This document shows positions 23,107 through 31,859 of a DNA stretch of 64,000 bases, piece by piece. The notes under the pieces were generated by a model. The model was given only the letters and a program-made list of their open reading frames with translations, was not told the DNA's origin and made no database searches. Positions within the stretch are counted from its first letter, which is position 1. Each line of letters opens with the position of its first letter. The translations under genes and the position numbers were made by a program. This stretch comes from Tsukamurella paurometabola (lineage in GTDB: Bacteria > Actinomycetota > Actinomycetes > Mycobacteriales > Mycobacteriaceae), in NCBI RefSeq assembly GCF_900631615.1, contig NZ_LR131273.1, positions 372,001-436,000 on the forward strand. The letters are read 5' to 3'.

Positions 23107-23715
23107 GTGTTCGCAATAGTGCGCCGCCTGATCCGGTACGTCGTCATCGCGGCCGTCGTCGTCATGATCGTCTCGAGCGCCTGGGTGCAGTGGGAGAGCC
23201 GGTCCCGCATCGCGACGGACGCCTCCCGGCCGTGGGTCGTCGTGCTCGGCGACCGCGTACACGACGGTGAGCCGTCGGTGTACCTGCGCGAGCGGCTCGA
23301 CACCGCGCTGACCATCCTGCGCGGCAACCGCGCCCAGCGCGTCCTGATCTCCGGCCACGCGGCGTCGACGAAGGGCGACGAGGTCGCTGCGATGCGGAAG
23401 TACTTGACCGAGCGCGGCATCGCCGCCGAGGCGATCACCGACGACCGATTCGGCGTGACGACGTACAACACCTGCGCTCGCGCCGCATCCGTCTTCGGGA
23501 TCACCGGCGCGATCCTGGTGACGCAGGACTTCCACCTGCGACGCGCTGTCGCGCTGTGCCGAACGCAGGGCATCGACGCGGTGGGCGCCGAAGCGGACTC
23601 CGACGCCGGCGTCTACCTCACCGTGCGGAACTGGGTGCGCGAGATCGCACTGTCGCGCCCGAAGGCCGCGCTCGATGCACTTCGTGACGCCGACCCGGTG
23701 TCACGGGAGCGCTGA
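23107..23715 (+). CDS. YdcF/SanA-like DUF218 membrane-anchored protein
   Basis: 202 residues. One N-terminal membrane anchor (LIRYVVIAAVVVMIVSSAWV) and a DUF218 domain outside: WVVVLGDRVHDGEPSVYLRE, VLISGHAASTKGDEVAAMRK, the characteristic TTYNTCARAASVFG (usually SxxTxENA) and LVTQDFHLRRAVALCRTQGI. SanA-type proteins take part in envelope barrier function. I use the GTG with TAGCCT 7 nt upstream; an in-frame earlier start would overlap the -10. Confidence 0.88.
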   Translation: MFAIVRRLIRYVVIAAVVVMIVSSAWVQWESRSRIATDASRPWVVVLGDRVHDGEPSVYLRERLDTALTILRGNRAQRVLISGHAASTKGDEVAAMRKYLTERGIAAEAITDDRFGVTTYNTCARAASVFGITGAILVTQDFHLRRAVALCRTQGIDAVGAEADSDAGVYLTVRNWVREIALSRPKAALDALRDADPVSRER

Positions 23716-23738
23716 CGGCGATCGCATCCGCTACGCTG

Positions 23739-23753
23739 TTACAGCGACTGTAA
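23739..23753. promoter_or_regulatory. TetR autoregulatory operator TTACAG-N3-CTGTAA
   Basis: The perfect inverted repeat TTACAGcgaCTGTAA sits 15 nt before the GTG of the adjacent tetR-type gene. Two related copies (TTACAGTGACTGAA) occur at 25022 and 25045 in front of the next divergent gene pair, linking the three promoters into one regulon. Confidence 0.65.
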
Positions 23754-23768
23754 GCAATGTGAGGTGAC

Positions 23769-24446
23769 GTGAGCGCTCCCAGACCCGGTCTGCGCCAGCA
23801 GAAGAAGGAGGCGACGCGCGCCCGGATCGCCGCGGCCGCGATGGAATTGTTCGTCCAACGGGGGTTCGACGACGTCTCCGTCGCCGAGATCGCGACCGCC
23901 GCGGGCGTCACCGAGAAGACGGTCTTCAATCACTTCGCGACGAAGGTCGATCTCGCCTTCCCCGGCGATCCCGCTGCCGAGGCAGCACTCCTGGACGCGC
24001 TGGAGTCGCGCCCGGCGGGCACCTCGGCCCTCGACGCGTTCCGCGACTTCGCGGACGCCGTGTACGCGTCGTACTTCCCCGTCGATGAGCGCGGCCGCCG
24101 GCGGGAGAAGGAGATCGCGCTTCTGGTCGACTCCAGCCCGACCCTCCGGGCGTGGAAGCGCGACATGCTCGCCCGGTACGCCGGCATCGTGCGCGACCAC
24201 CTGGCGACGGAGCTCGGCGCAGCCGACTCCGACCTGCGCCCGGCCGTCGTGGCCCGGGCACTGCTGGCCGTCCACGAAGGTGTGATCGACGGCTTCCGCG
24301 ACGCCCTCGTCGCCGGAGACGAGGATGCGGAAACCCTTGCGCGACGCCTTCGCGCGTCCGCGCACCAGGCGTTCGACCTCCTCGGCGCGGGGCTGCAGGA
24401 CTACGCTCCCGGCCCCGCAGCATCGCCGGCAGGCCACGCGGACTGA
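23769..24446 (+). CDS. TetR/AcrR-family regulator
   Basis: 225 residues. Helix-turn-helix LRQQKKEATRARIAAAAMEL with VSVAEIATAAGVTEKTVFNH; the AGVTEKTVFNHFATKVDLAF signature is typical of AcrR-like repressors. The remainder is an all-helical ligand domain (SSPTLRAWKRDMLARYAGIV). Operator copies point to control of itself, of the DUF2269 gene and of the dihydrofolate-reductase-like gene downstream. GTG start. Confidence 0.9.
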   Translation: MSAPRPGLRQQKKEATRARIAAAAMELFVQRGFDDVSVAEIATAAGVTEKTVFNHFATKVDLAFPGDPAAEAALLDALESRPAGTSALDAFRDFADAVYASYFPVDERGRRREKEIALLVDSSPTLRAWKRDMLARYAGIVRDHLATELGAADSDLRPAVVARALLAVHEGVIDGFRDALVAGDEDAETLARRLRASAHQAFDLLGAGLQDYAPGPAASPAGHAD

Positions 24447-24454
24447 ACCCCCGA

Positions 24455-24477
24455 CTCGCGGCTCACGCGTCCGCGAG
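24455..24477 (+). terminator. Stem-loop after the TetR gene
   Basis: CTCGCGG (24455-24461) and CCGCGAG (24471-24477) pair around a 9-nt loop within the 91-nt gap between the convergent tetR and DUF2269 genes. No U tract follows. It may serve both strands; the rest of the gap shows nothing else. Confidence 0.45.
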
Positions 24478-24537
24478 CGGACTGAACCGGATGTCCACGA
24501 GACGCCGGCCGCCGCTCACGCCGGGCGCGGCCCCGCG

Positions 24538-24993
24538 TCACACCTTCACCACCATGTCGACGGTGGCGAGGATCAGGATCGCGGTGACGACGAGCGCGAG
24601 TCGATACCACCGCCGGGCCTCGCGCGCCGCGCCGGCCGCATCGTCGCGATCCACCGCTGCGGTGGCACGTTTGGCCGTCCTGCCCAGCCCGAGGATGCCG
24701 AGCGCCGTCACGACCGCGTACGCGACGAGCCCCAGCACGATCCACAGATCGCTCATGTCGACCCACGGCTGCCGGACCACCAGCGCGACCCCGGCGACCA
24801 GCACGGCCACCGTCGAGGGACCGATGACCGCCGGTCCCAGCACGCGCATCAGCCGCACGAGCCGGCACACGGCGTCGCCGGTGGGTTCGCGCACGACGTC
24901 GGCGGCGACCACGCAGATCGCGGCCCAGCTCCCCACCCACACGGAACCTCCCACCACATGAGCCACGGCGAGCCAGGTGTCGAGTCCGGTCAC
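24538..24993 (-). CDS. DUF2269-family membrane protein
   Basis: 151 residues with four membrane helices: WLAVAHVVGGSVWVGSWAAI, VIGPSTVAVLVAGVALVV, DLWIVLGLVAYAVVTALGIL and YRLALVVTAILILATVDM. The first helix with AHVVGGSVWVGSW is the DUF2269/CopD-like His-containing signature. Function unknown. The divergent dihydrofolate-reductase-like gene shares two TetR operator copies in the intergenic region. Confidence 0.85.
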   Translation of the reverse strand: MTGLDTWLAVAHVVGGSVWVGSWAAICVVAADVVREPTGDAVCRLVRLMRVLGPAVIGPSTVAVLVAGVALVVRQPWVDMSDLWIVLGLVAYAVVTALGILGLGRTAKRATAAVDRDDAAGAAREARRWYRLALVVTAILILATVDMVVKV

Positions 24994-25021
24994 GTTCGGA
25001 ACCTCCTCGAACCTTGCAAAC

Positions 25022-25058
25022 TTACAGTGACTGAACTATAAACGTTACAGTGACTGAA
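25022..25058. promoter_or_regulatory. Two copies of TTACAGTGACTGAA, TetR regulon operators
   Basis: Identical 14-mers at 25022-25035 and 25045-25058, 23 bp apart, match the left arm and most of the right arm of the palindrome in front of the tetR gene at 23739. They lie between the DUF2269 gene (-) and the dihydrofolate-reductase-like gene (+), in position to repress both. Confidence 0.65.
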
Positions 25059-25095
25059 CACAATGCCGGATGAACGGCTCCCCGAGGAGACCAGC

Positions 25096-25710
25096 ATGAG
25101 CAGGGTCGTCGTCAACCAGAGCGTCACCGCCGACGGATTCGCCGCCGGGCCCGACCAGACCGAGGACCGGCCGTTCGGCGACGACGGCGGTGACGGCTGG
25201 GGAAGCAGGCTCCACGCCTGGATGTTCGACGACGCCGACGAGAACCGCGCTGAGCTCGCGCAGGCCTCGGATGCAGCGGCACACATCATGGGCCGCAACA
25301 TGTTCGGCCCCGTCCGCGAAGAGTGGGATCGGCCGTGGAACGGCTGGTGGGGCGAGGACCCGCCGTTCCACGGACCGGTCTACGTCCTCACCCATCACCC
25401 GCGCGAATCGCAGCCGATGGCGGGCGGGACGACGTACCACTTCGTGACCGACGGCCCCGCCTCGGCGCTCGCCCGCGCCCGCGACGCGGCCGGCGACGGC
25501 GACATCTGCATCCAGGGCGGAGCGCAGACCATCAACCAGTACCTCGCTGCGGGCCTCGTCGATGAACTGCGGCTGCACATCGTGCCGTACACCTTGGGCA
25601 GCGGTGCCCGGCTCTTCGACGGAGTTCCGCCGTTGAACCTCCAGCAGATCCACGTCCGCGCGGCGAGCTCGGTCCTGCACGTGACCTACCGCGTCGAGCG
25701 ACCCCGTTGA
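25096..25710 (+). CDS. Dihydrofolate reductase/RibD C-terminal-type oxidoreductase
   Basis: 204 residues, RibD_C fold. Begins SRVVVNQSVTADGFAAGPDQ with the family opening (V/SLDG replaced by TADGF), then AAHIMGRNMFGPVREEW, PVYVLTHHPRESQPMAG, the NADPH motif GDICIQGGAQTINQYLAAGL and VDELRLHIVPYTLGSGARLF at the end. These stand-alone proteins are NADPH-dependent reductases of unknown substrate, not true folate enzymes. I use the ATG with GAGGAGA 5 nt upstream over an earlier ATG at 25063. Confidence 0.9.
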   Translation: MSRVVVNQSVTADGFAAGPDQTEDRPFGDDGGDGWGSRLHAWMFDDADENRAELAQASDAAAHIMGRNMFGPVREEWDRPWNGWWGEDPPFHGPVYVLTHHPRESQPMAGGTTYHFVTDGPASALARARDAAGDGDICIQGGAQTINQYLAAGLVDELRLHIVPYTLGSGARLFDGVPPLNLQQIHVRAASSVLHVTYRVERPR

Positions 25711-26285
25711 CCGCACCGGCTGCGGCCGAGCGCGCCACGCCTCGCAGGTGGTGGGCCTACTGGCCGGCGCTGGTCGGCCTGGCGGCCGCGGTTGTTCAGA
25801 TCGCCTCCGGGGTCGAACCGGGCACGGTATCGATCACCGTCGCCGTCGCCGCGTCGTGCTATCTGGCCGCAGCCGCGCTGGGGACGCCGTGGGTGGCGTG
25901 GGCGGGGATCCCCGCCGGGTCCGCCACCGTCGTCGGCGGCGAGGCCGCCGGACTTCCCTGGTGGACCGGCCTTTCGACCTACGCCGTCGTCCTGCTCCTG
26001 ATCGGCGTCGCGCGACACGGGCGCGGGCGCTCCCTCGCGGAGCAGGCACTGGCAGTGTTGGCGTACGGCGGCCTCGCCGTCACGGCCATCCTGGTCTCCC
26101 CCAGGGTGGGCCTGGCGCTCGCCGGGACGGCGCTGGCGTGCCACGCGCTCTGGGACCTTCGGCACCTGCGCCGAGGCGACGTGGTGCCGCGGTCGCTCGC
26201 CGAGTTCTGCATCGCGCTCGACATCCCGCTCGGCGCCGCCGCGATCCTGCTCGCCGCCACCGGGAGCCCGGCGTCGATGGGATGA
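25707..26285 (+). CDS. Membrane protein of unknown function
   Basis: 192 residues with about six hydrophobic helices (WAYWPALVGLAAAVVQIASG, VSITVAVAASCYLAAAALGT, LSTYAVVLLLIGVARHG, ALAVLAYGGLAVTAILVSP, VGLALAGTALACHALWDLRH, FCIALDIPLGAAAILLA). No family recognised. It starts with TTG in TTGA, overlapping the stop of the dihydrofolate-reductase-like gene, so the two are translationally coupled and belong to the same TetR-controlled unit. Confidence 0.75.
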   Translation: MTAPAAAERATPRRWWAYWPALVGLAAAVVQIASGVEPGTVSITVAVAASCYLAAAALGTPWVAWAGIPAGSATVVGGEAAGLPWWTGLSTYAVVLLLIGVARHGRGRSLAEQALAVLAYGGLAVTAILVSPRVGLALAGTALACHALWDLRHLRRGDVVPRSLAEFCIALDIPLGAAAILLAATGSPASMG

Positions 26286-26303
26286 CCTCAGGAGGTCCGA
26301 TGG

Positions 26304-26765
26304 CTACCGGACGCGGCGGTCGGTCGACGTTCGATCGGGTGCGGAGGGACCGGCCAATCCCGCGAAGCACCCCTCGCCCGGCCTCCACACGGTCCACGCG
26401 CCGTCGGGGAAACCGCACAGAAGTCCGATCTCGACGAACACCTCGTCGATCGTGGGGTCGATCACCAGCGCTCCGGTGTCCAGCTCGATCCGGATGCCGC
26501 TGCCGATCCTCTCGACCGAGGACCGCACGACACCGGGAGTCAGCCTGCGCATCGCATCGGCGTAGCCGAGGTCGGGCTCACGCCATGTCCGGCCCCCGTA
26601 TTCGACCGTCGGCCACACGTCGACGTTGAACAGCACCGGTGCCCCACTCGGCTCCCTGTCGAACTGCAGCTGCACGTAGTCGTTGACCACGAAGGTCACC
26701 GCGTACAGCCGCACCCCAACGAGGCGCGCGAGCAACGAGCCCGGCTCGGTCAAGGGCTCGGCCAC
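26304..26765 (-). CDS. Conserved hypothetical protein downstream of ychF
   Basis: 153 residues, soluble, family not recognised. The middle (LYAVTFVVNDYVQLQFDREP, PVLFNVDVWPTVEYGGRTWR) is beta-rich; the end (GLLCGFPDGAWTVWRPGEGC) is aromatic. GTG start, 9 nt after the ychF stop on the same strand, so it is probably co-transcribed with ychF. It converges on the membrane-protein gene with an 18-nt gap. Confidence 0.7.
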   Translation of the reverse strand: MAEPLTEPGSLLARLVGVRLYAVTFVVNDYVQLQFDREPSGAPVLFNVDVWPTVEYGGRTWREPDLGYADAMRRLTPGVVRSSVERIGSGIRIELDTGALVIDPTIDEVFVEIGLLCGFPDGAWTVWRPGEGCFAGLAGPSAPDRTSTDRRVR

Positions 26766-26774
26766 CTCGTCGCC

Positions 26775-27848
<1,074 letters not shown>

Positions 27849-27882
27849 GGGGCCTCATTCTACGTGGTCGCGCGTGCACTCC

Positions 27883-27928
27883 CCGACGGTGCGGGCCGCC
27901 CTCACCCAGGTCCGGCCCGCACCGTCGG
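27883..27928 (-). terminator. 15-bp-stem terminator after the sugar ABC operon
   Basis: Perfect arms 27883-27897 and 27914-27928 (CCGACGGTGCGGGCC and its complement) with a 16-nt loop, located 12 nt beyond the stop of the substrate-binding protein gene and before the ychF promoter. No U tract is visible, as is common in this group. Confidence 0.7.
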
Positions 27929-27940
27929 AAAGCTCTCCGG

Positions 27941-28924
27941 TCAGCGGTAGAGGCTGCCCGCGATCTTGGGATCGTCGATGTTGGTCTTGTCGTACCAGTA
28001 GAAGCCGGTGTCGATGGTCTTCGGCAGGCTCTCCCCCTTGATCGCCTTCACGGCGGCGGACACCGTCTCGCGGCCGATGCCCACCGGGTTCTGGGTGATG
28101 GCGCCCGCCATCAACCCGGAACGGATCGCGTCGATCTGCGCGGCGCCGGAGTCGAAGCCGATGATCTTGATCGACGGCTTGTTCGCGCGCTGCGCCGCGT
28201 TGACGATCCCGGTGGCGGCACCCTCGTTGGTGCCGTAGAGACCCGCGAGGTTGGGGTACGCCTGCATCATCGTGGCCGCCAGGTCGGCCGCCTTCGCCGG
28301 ATCGCCGCCGTACTGCACGTCGACGATCTTCACGCCCGGCGCGTTCGCCTTGATCCATTCGGTGAAGCCGTCACGCCGGTCCACGCCGGTTCGCGACGTC
28401 TGGTCGTGCGCCACGACGCCGATCTCGCCCTTCCCACCGATCAGCTCGACCATCCGCTTCGCGGCCTCCGCGGCCGCCGCCTTGTTGTCGGTGGACGCGG
28501 TCGTGACGGGGATGTCGCTGTCGACGCCGGAGTCGAAGGCGACGACGGGGATGCCCTTGTCCTTGGCCTGCTGCAGGATCGGGGCCACGGCCGCCGAATC
28601 GAGCGCCGCGATGGCGATCGCCGCCGGATTGCGGTCGATCGCTGTCTGCAGGAGCTGCACCTGCTTCTCCACCTGCGTCTCGTTGTCCGGCCCCTCGAAG
28701 GTGATCGTCCGGCCGAGTTCCTTCGCGGACTCCTCGGCGCCCTTGTTCACGGCCTTCCAGAACTGGTGCTGGTACCCCTTGGAGATGATGGCGATCTGCC
28801 CGTCGCCACCCGACGAGCCGCCGCTCGAACAGGCGGTCGCGGTGGTGACCATCATGACCGCGGCGACGGTGACCGTCGCCGCCCGGAAGATGCGCCGAAG
28901 CGGCGCGGAGGCCTTGGTGAACAC
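27941..28924 (-). CDS. Sugar ABC transporter substrate-binding lipoprotein (ribose type)
   Basis: 327 residues. Signal peptide with lipobox (MMVTTATACSSGG), then a periplasmic-binding-protein type 1 fold of the RbsB/peripla_BP_4 class: IAIISKGYQHQFWKAVNKGA, NPAAIAIAALDSAAVAPILQ, GIPVVAFDSGVDSDIPVTTA, IGVVAHDQTSRTGVDRRDGF, LAGLYGTNEGAATGIVNAAQ. A pentose or sugar alcohol is likely; the exact ligand cannot be read. GTG start with AAGGAGAA. Last gene of a three-gene operon. Confidence 0.9.
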   Translation of the reverse strand: MFTKASAPLRRIFRAATVTVAAVMMVTTATACSSGGSSGGDGQIAIISKGYQHQFWKAVNKGAEESAKELGRTITFEGPDNETQVEKQVQLLQTAIDRNPAAIAIAALDSAAVAPILQQAKDKGIPVVAFDSGVDSDIPVTTASTDNKAAAAEAAKRMVELIGGKGEIGVVAHDQTSRTGVDRRDGFTEWIKANAPGVKIVDVQYGGDPAKAADLAATMMQAYPNLAGLYGTNEGAATGIVNAAQRANKPSIKIIGFDSGAAQIDAIRSGLMAGAITQNPVGIGRETVSAAVKAIKGESLPKTIDTGFYWYDKTNIDDPKIAGSLYR

Positions 28925-28976
28925 GCGATTCTCCTTGGGTGGGATGGGAGGGAACGTGCCGGCGGACGCCGGCCCG

Positions 28977-29984
28977 TCAGGTGCGTTTGCGGACGATGTC
29001 GATGTAGACGGCGACGAGGATGACCACACCGACCGCGATGGACTGCCACTCCTGCGGGATCGACATGATCCGCAGGCCGTTCGTGAGCACGCTCATGATG
29101 AGGATGCCGATGACCGTGCCGGTGATGGTGCCGCGGCCACCGGCGAGCGACGTGCCGCCGATGACGACGGCGGCGATCGCCTCGAGCTCGAGCCCCTGTC
29201 CGCCCGTGGGCTGCGCCGAATTCAGGCGAGCGGCGGCGAGCACCCCCGCGAGGCCGACGAAGACGCCGGAGAAGGTGTAGACGATCACCTTCCATCGCTT
29301 GATGTCCACACCGGAGAGGCGGGTCGCCTCCTCGTTGCTGCCGATCGCATAGGCGTAGCGGCCGAGCTTCGTCTTCGCGAGCACGAAACCGGCGATCACC
29401 GCCATCACGGCGAGGAGTACCACGCTGAACGGGATCCGGGCACCCGGGACCAGGGATTTGTTGGCGATGGCGCTGAATCCCTCGACCGAGGTGAAGCGGA
29501 TCGGCTCGGTGCCCGAGATGACCAGCGACGCACCGATCGTCACCAGCATCATCGCCAGCGTCGCGATGAACGGCGGGATCCCCAGATAGGCGACGACGAG
29601 ACCGTTGACGAGGCCCACGAAGGCTCCGAACAGGACTCCGCCGGCGACGCCCACCCAGAGGGGCAGGTTCCAGTGCACCAGGAAGACACCGGTCATGATG
29701 CCCGACAGGATCATCGCCGTGCCGATGGACAGGTCGATGCCGCCGGTGATGATCACGATCGTGGTGCCGAGTGCGAGCAGGCCGATCGTCACCGACGCGA
29801 CCAGGATGCCGGTGAGGTTGCTCGCCGTCAGGAAGTTCGGACTCGCGAACGAGAAGAACGCCACGATCACGATGAGACTGACGAACGCCAGGAACTGCTG
29901 CATCTGCCCGCGGATCCAGGCGGTCACCGCGAATCCGCCGCTGCTGTCGCTGTCGCGCGTGGGCTTCGCGGCGGTGGCCGTCAC
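28977..29984 (-). CDS. Sugar ABC transporter permease (RbsC type)
   Basis: 335 residues with about ten membrane helices. Typical RbsC stretches: IVAFFSFASPNFLTASNLTG, LGTTIVIITGGIDLSIGTAM, VVAYLGIPPFIATLAMMLV, GSNEEATRLSGVDIKRWKV and the coupling/terminal AIAAVVIGGTSLAGGRGTIT. It forms the homodimeric channel of the importer. GTG start overlapping the ATPase stop in GTGA. Confidence 0.93.
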   Translation of the reverse strand: MTATAAKPTRDSDSSGGFAVTAWIRGQMQQFLAFVSLIVIVAFFSFASPNFLTASNLTGILVASVTIGLLALGTTIVIITGGIDLSIGTAMILSGIMTGVFLVHWNLPLWVGVAGGVLFGAFVGLVNGLVVAYLGIPPFIATLAMMLVTIGASLVISGTEPIRFTSVEGFSAIANKSLVPGARIPFSVVLLAVMAVIAGFVLAKTKLGRYAYAIGSNEEATRLSGVDIKRWKVIVYTFSGVFVGLAGVLAAARLNSAQPTGGQGLELEAIAAVVIGGTSLAGGRGTITGTVIGILIMSVLTNGLRIMSIPQEWQSIAVGVVILVAVYIDIVRKRT

Positions 29985-31534
29985 GACGTCACCGCCGTCT
30001 CGTGGAACCGGGTCGCGTTCTCCATGATCGTCTCCTGGTTTGCATCGTCACGGTCGAGAACGGCGGCGAGCCGACCCTCCCCCATCACCGCGATGCGGTG
30101 GGACAGTCGCAGGACTTCGGGGAGGTCACTGGAGATCACCATGATCGCCTTGCCCGATTCCGCCAATTGTTCGAGGAGCCGGTAGATCTCGTCCTTGGCG
30201 CCGACGTCGATGCCGCGGGTTGGCTCATCGACGATGAGGATGTCGCAGTCACGGGCCAGCCATTTGCCGATGATCACCTTCTGCTGGTTGCCGCCCGAGA
30301 GGTTGCGCACGGCCTGCCCGATCGACGGGGTCTTGATCCGGAGCCTCGCCACCATGTCGGTGGCGAGCGCGCTGAGCTCCCGGTCGTGGATCACGCCGAG
30401 CCGCGAGTGCGCGTCGAGCGACGACAGCGCGATGTTGTCGCGGACCGTCTGATCGACGACGGCCCCGAATCGCTTGCGGTCCTCCGACAGGTAGCCGATG
30501 CCGAGGGCCGCCGCGGTCGCCGGGGAGTCGATCGTGCGCTCCACCCCGTTCACCTCGATCCGGCCGGCGGTGATCGGGTCGGCGCCGACGATCGCGCGCG
30601 CCAGCTCGGTGCGTCCCGCACCCATGAGCCCGGCGAAACCGAGGATCTCGCCGCGGTGCAGCTCGAACGAGATGTCGTACAGGGGGTGCCTACTGCTCAG
30701 GCCGTCGACCTTGAGGACGACGTCACCGGGCGTCTCCGGCACCGTCGGCCCCTGCTCGTCCGCGACCTCGCGCCCGACCATCATCTCGATGATCTCGCGC
30801 ATCGGCGTCGTCGCGGTGGGACGTTGCCCCACATAGGTTCCGTCCCGCAGGACCACGATGCGGTCGGAGATGCGGGGCAGTTCATCCATGCGATGGGAGA
30901 TGTAGACGACGCCCGTCTCGTCGGTGACGAAACGTCCGATCAACTCGAACAGCGTCTGGACCTCCGCGTCGTTGAGCGCGGCGGTGGGCTCGTCGAGGAT
31001 GAGGAGGCGGGCGTTCTCGGACAGGGCGCGCGCGATCTCGACCATCTGCTGCTTCCCCACGGTCAGGTCCCGGACCCGGGCGTTGGGATCGATCACCATC
31101 CCGAGCCGCTCGAGCAGCGCGGTCGTGTCGCGGATCGCGCCACGACGGTCGACCACCCCGAAGCGGGTTCGCTCGCGCCCGAGGGTGATGTTCTGGGCCA
31201 CGGTGAGATCCGGAACCAGGCCCAGTTCCTGGTGGATGATGCTCACGCCGAGGGACTGCGCCTGCGCGGGCGAGGTCAGTTCCACCGGGGCACCGTCGAT
31301 CTCGATGGAACCCTCGTCCGGCGTCTCCACGCCGCTGAGCAACTTCATGAGGGTGGACTTGCCGGCGCCGTTCTCCCCCACGAGCGCGACCCGCTCCCCG
31401 GGGTTCACCTCCAGGTCGACGCGATCCAGCGCCACGACGCCGGGGAAGCGCTTGGTGACGCCACTCATGCGGATCAACGGCAGGCGGTCCGCCGACGGGG
31501 CACCCGCGTCCCGCGATGTCGCGTCCACGCTCAT
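29981..31534 (-). CDS. Sugar ABC transporter ATP-binding protein (RbsA type)
   Basis: 517 residues with two ABC modules. First: Walker A VALVGENGAGKSTLMKLLSG, signature region, Walker B RLLILDEPTAALN. Second: degenerate Walker A GFAGLMGAGRTELARAIVG, signature NLSGGNQQKVIIGKWLARDC and Walker B ILIVDEPTRGIDVGAKDEIY, the arrangement found in RbsA/MglA/XylG. First gene of the operon, behind the 31621-31649 promoter. No sugar kinase, isomerase or regulator is next to it. Confidence 0.95.
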   Translation of the reverse strand: MSVDATSRDAGAPSADRLPLIRMSGVTKRFPGVVALDRVDLEVNPGERVALVGENGAGKSTLMKLLSGVETPDEGSIEIDGAPVELTSPAQAQSLGVSIIHQELGLVPDLTVAQNITLGRERTRFGVVDRRGAIRDTTALLERLGMVIDPNARVRDLTVGKQQMVEIARALSENARLLILDEPTAALNDAEVQTLFELIGRFVTDETGVVYISHRMDELPRISDRIVVLRDGTYVGQRPTATTPMREIIEMMVGREVADEQGPTVPETPGDVVLKVDGLSSRHPLYDISFELHRGEILGFAGLMGAGRTELARAIVGADPITAGRIEVNGVERTIDSPATAAALGIGYLSEDRKRFGAVVDQTVRDNIALSSLDAHSRLGVIHDRELSALATDMVARLRIKTPSIGQAVRNLSGGNQQKVIIGKWLARDCDILIVDEPTRGIDVGAKDEIYRLLEQLAESGKAIMVISSDLPEVLRLSHRIAVMGEGRLAAVLDRDDANQETIMENATRFHETAVTS

Positions 31535-31620
31535 GTGGTGACCACCCCGATCCTGCGCCGAACGGCGGCGCCCATCGCCCTGCCGTAGAGTGGACAGACG
31601 ACCACCCTGTGTGCTGCATC

Positions 31621-31649
31621 ACATTAGACATCGGATGTTTGTGTGTCAA
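31621..31649 (-). promoter_or_regulatory. Sugar ABC operon promoter with operator in the spacer
   Basis: On the - strand TTGACA (31644-31649), a 17-bp spacer and TAATGT (31621-31626) form the best sigma-A-type promoter in the window. The palindrome ACATCsGATGT occupies 31628-31638 within the spacer, a classical repressor position. Predicted start near 31614, leaving a leader of about 80 nt. Confidence 0.7.
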
Positions 31650-31702
31650 TAGCAAACGCCGAGACGGAAAAATCGATGACAGCCGCGCTCACGCCCGCGC
31701 AC

Positions 31703-31713
31703 ACATCAGATGT
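31703..31713. promoter_or_regulatory. Second ACATC-N-GATGT palindrome
   Basis: ACATCAGATGT, the same 11-bp motif as in the ABC promoter, 75 bp away centre to centre (about seven helical turns). A second binding site for the same regulator, possibly for looping or for acting on cstA, is inferred. No regulator gene is nearby. Confidence 0.5.
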
Positions 31714-31859
31714 TCGGGCGCTCCGCGACGCCGGTCCCCCGCTCTCCGCACGGACCCGTACCGGGACCGGCGCGGCCGATTCCACAACGCCCGCGGCACT
31801 CGGGTGAAACGATGATCCGTGCGAACCACCACCGTGGCGTAGACATCCCAGGAGGCCTC

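Larger units (their letters stand above)
31535..31859. other. 325-bp intergenic region between the ABC operon and cstA
   Basis: No credible gene. It holds the near-consensus promoter of the ABC operon (31621-31649), two ACATC-N-GATGT palindromes, and the ribosome site of cstA (AGGAGG at 31850-31855). A cstA promoter could not be picked with confidence. Confidence 0.7.
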
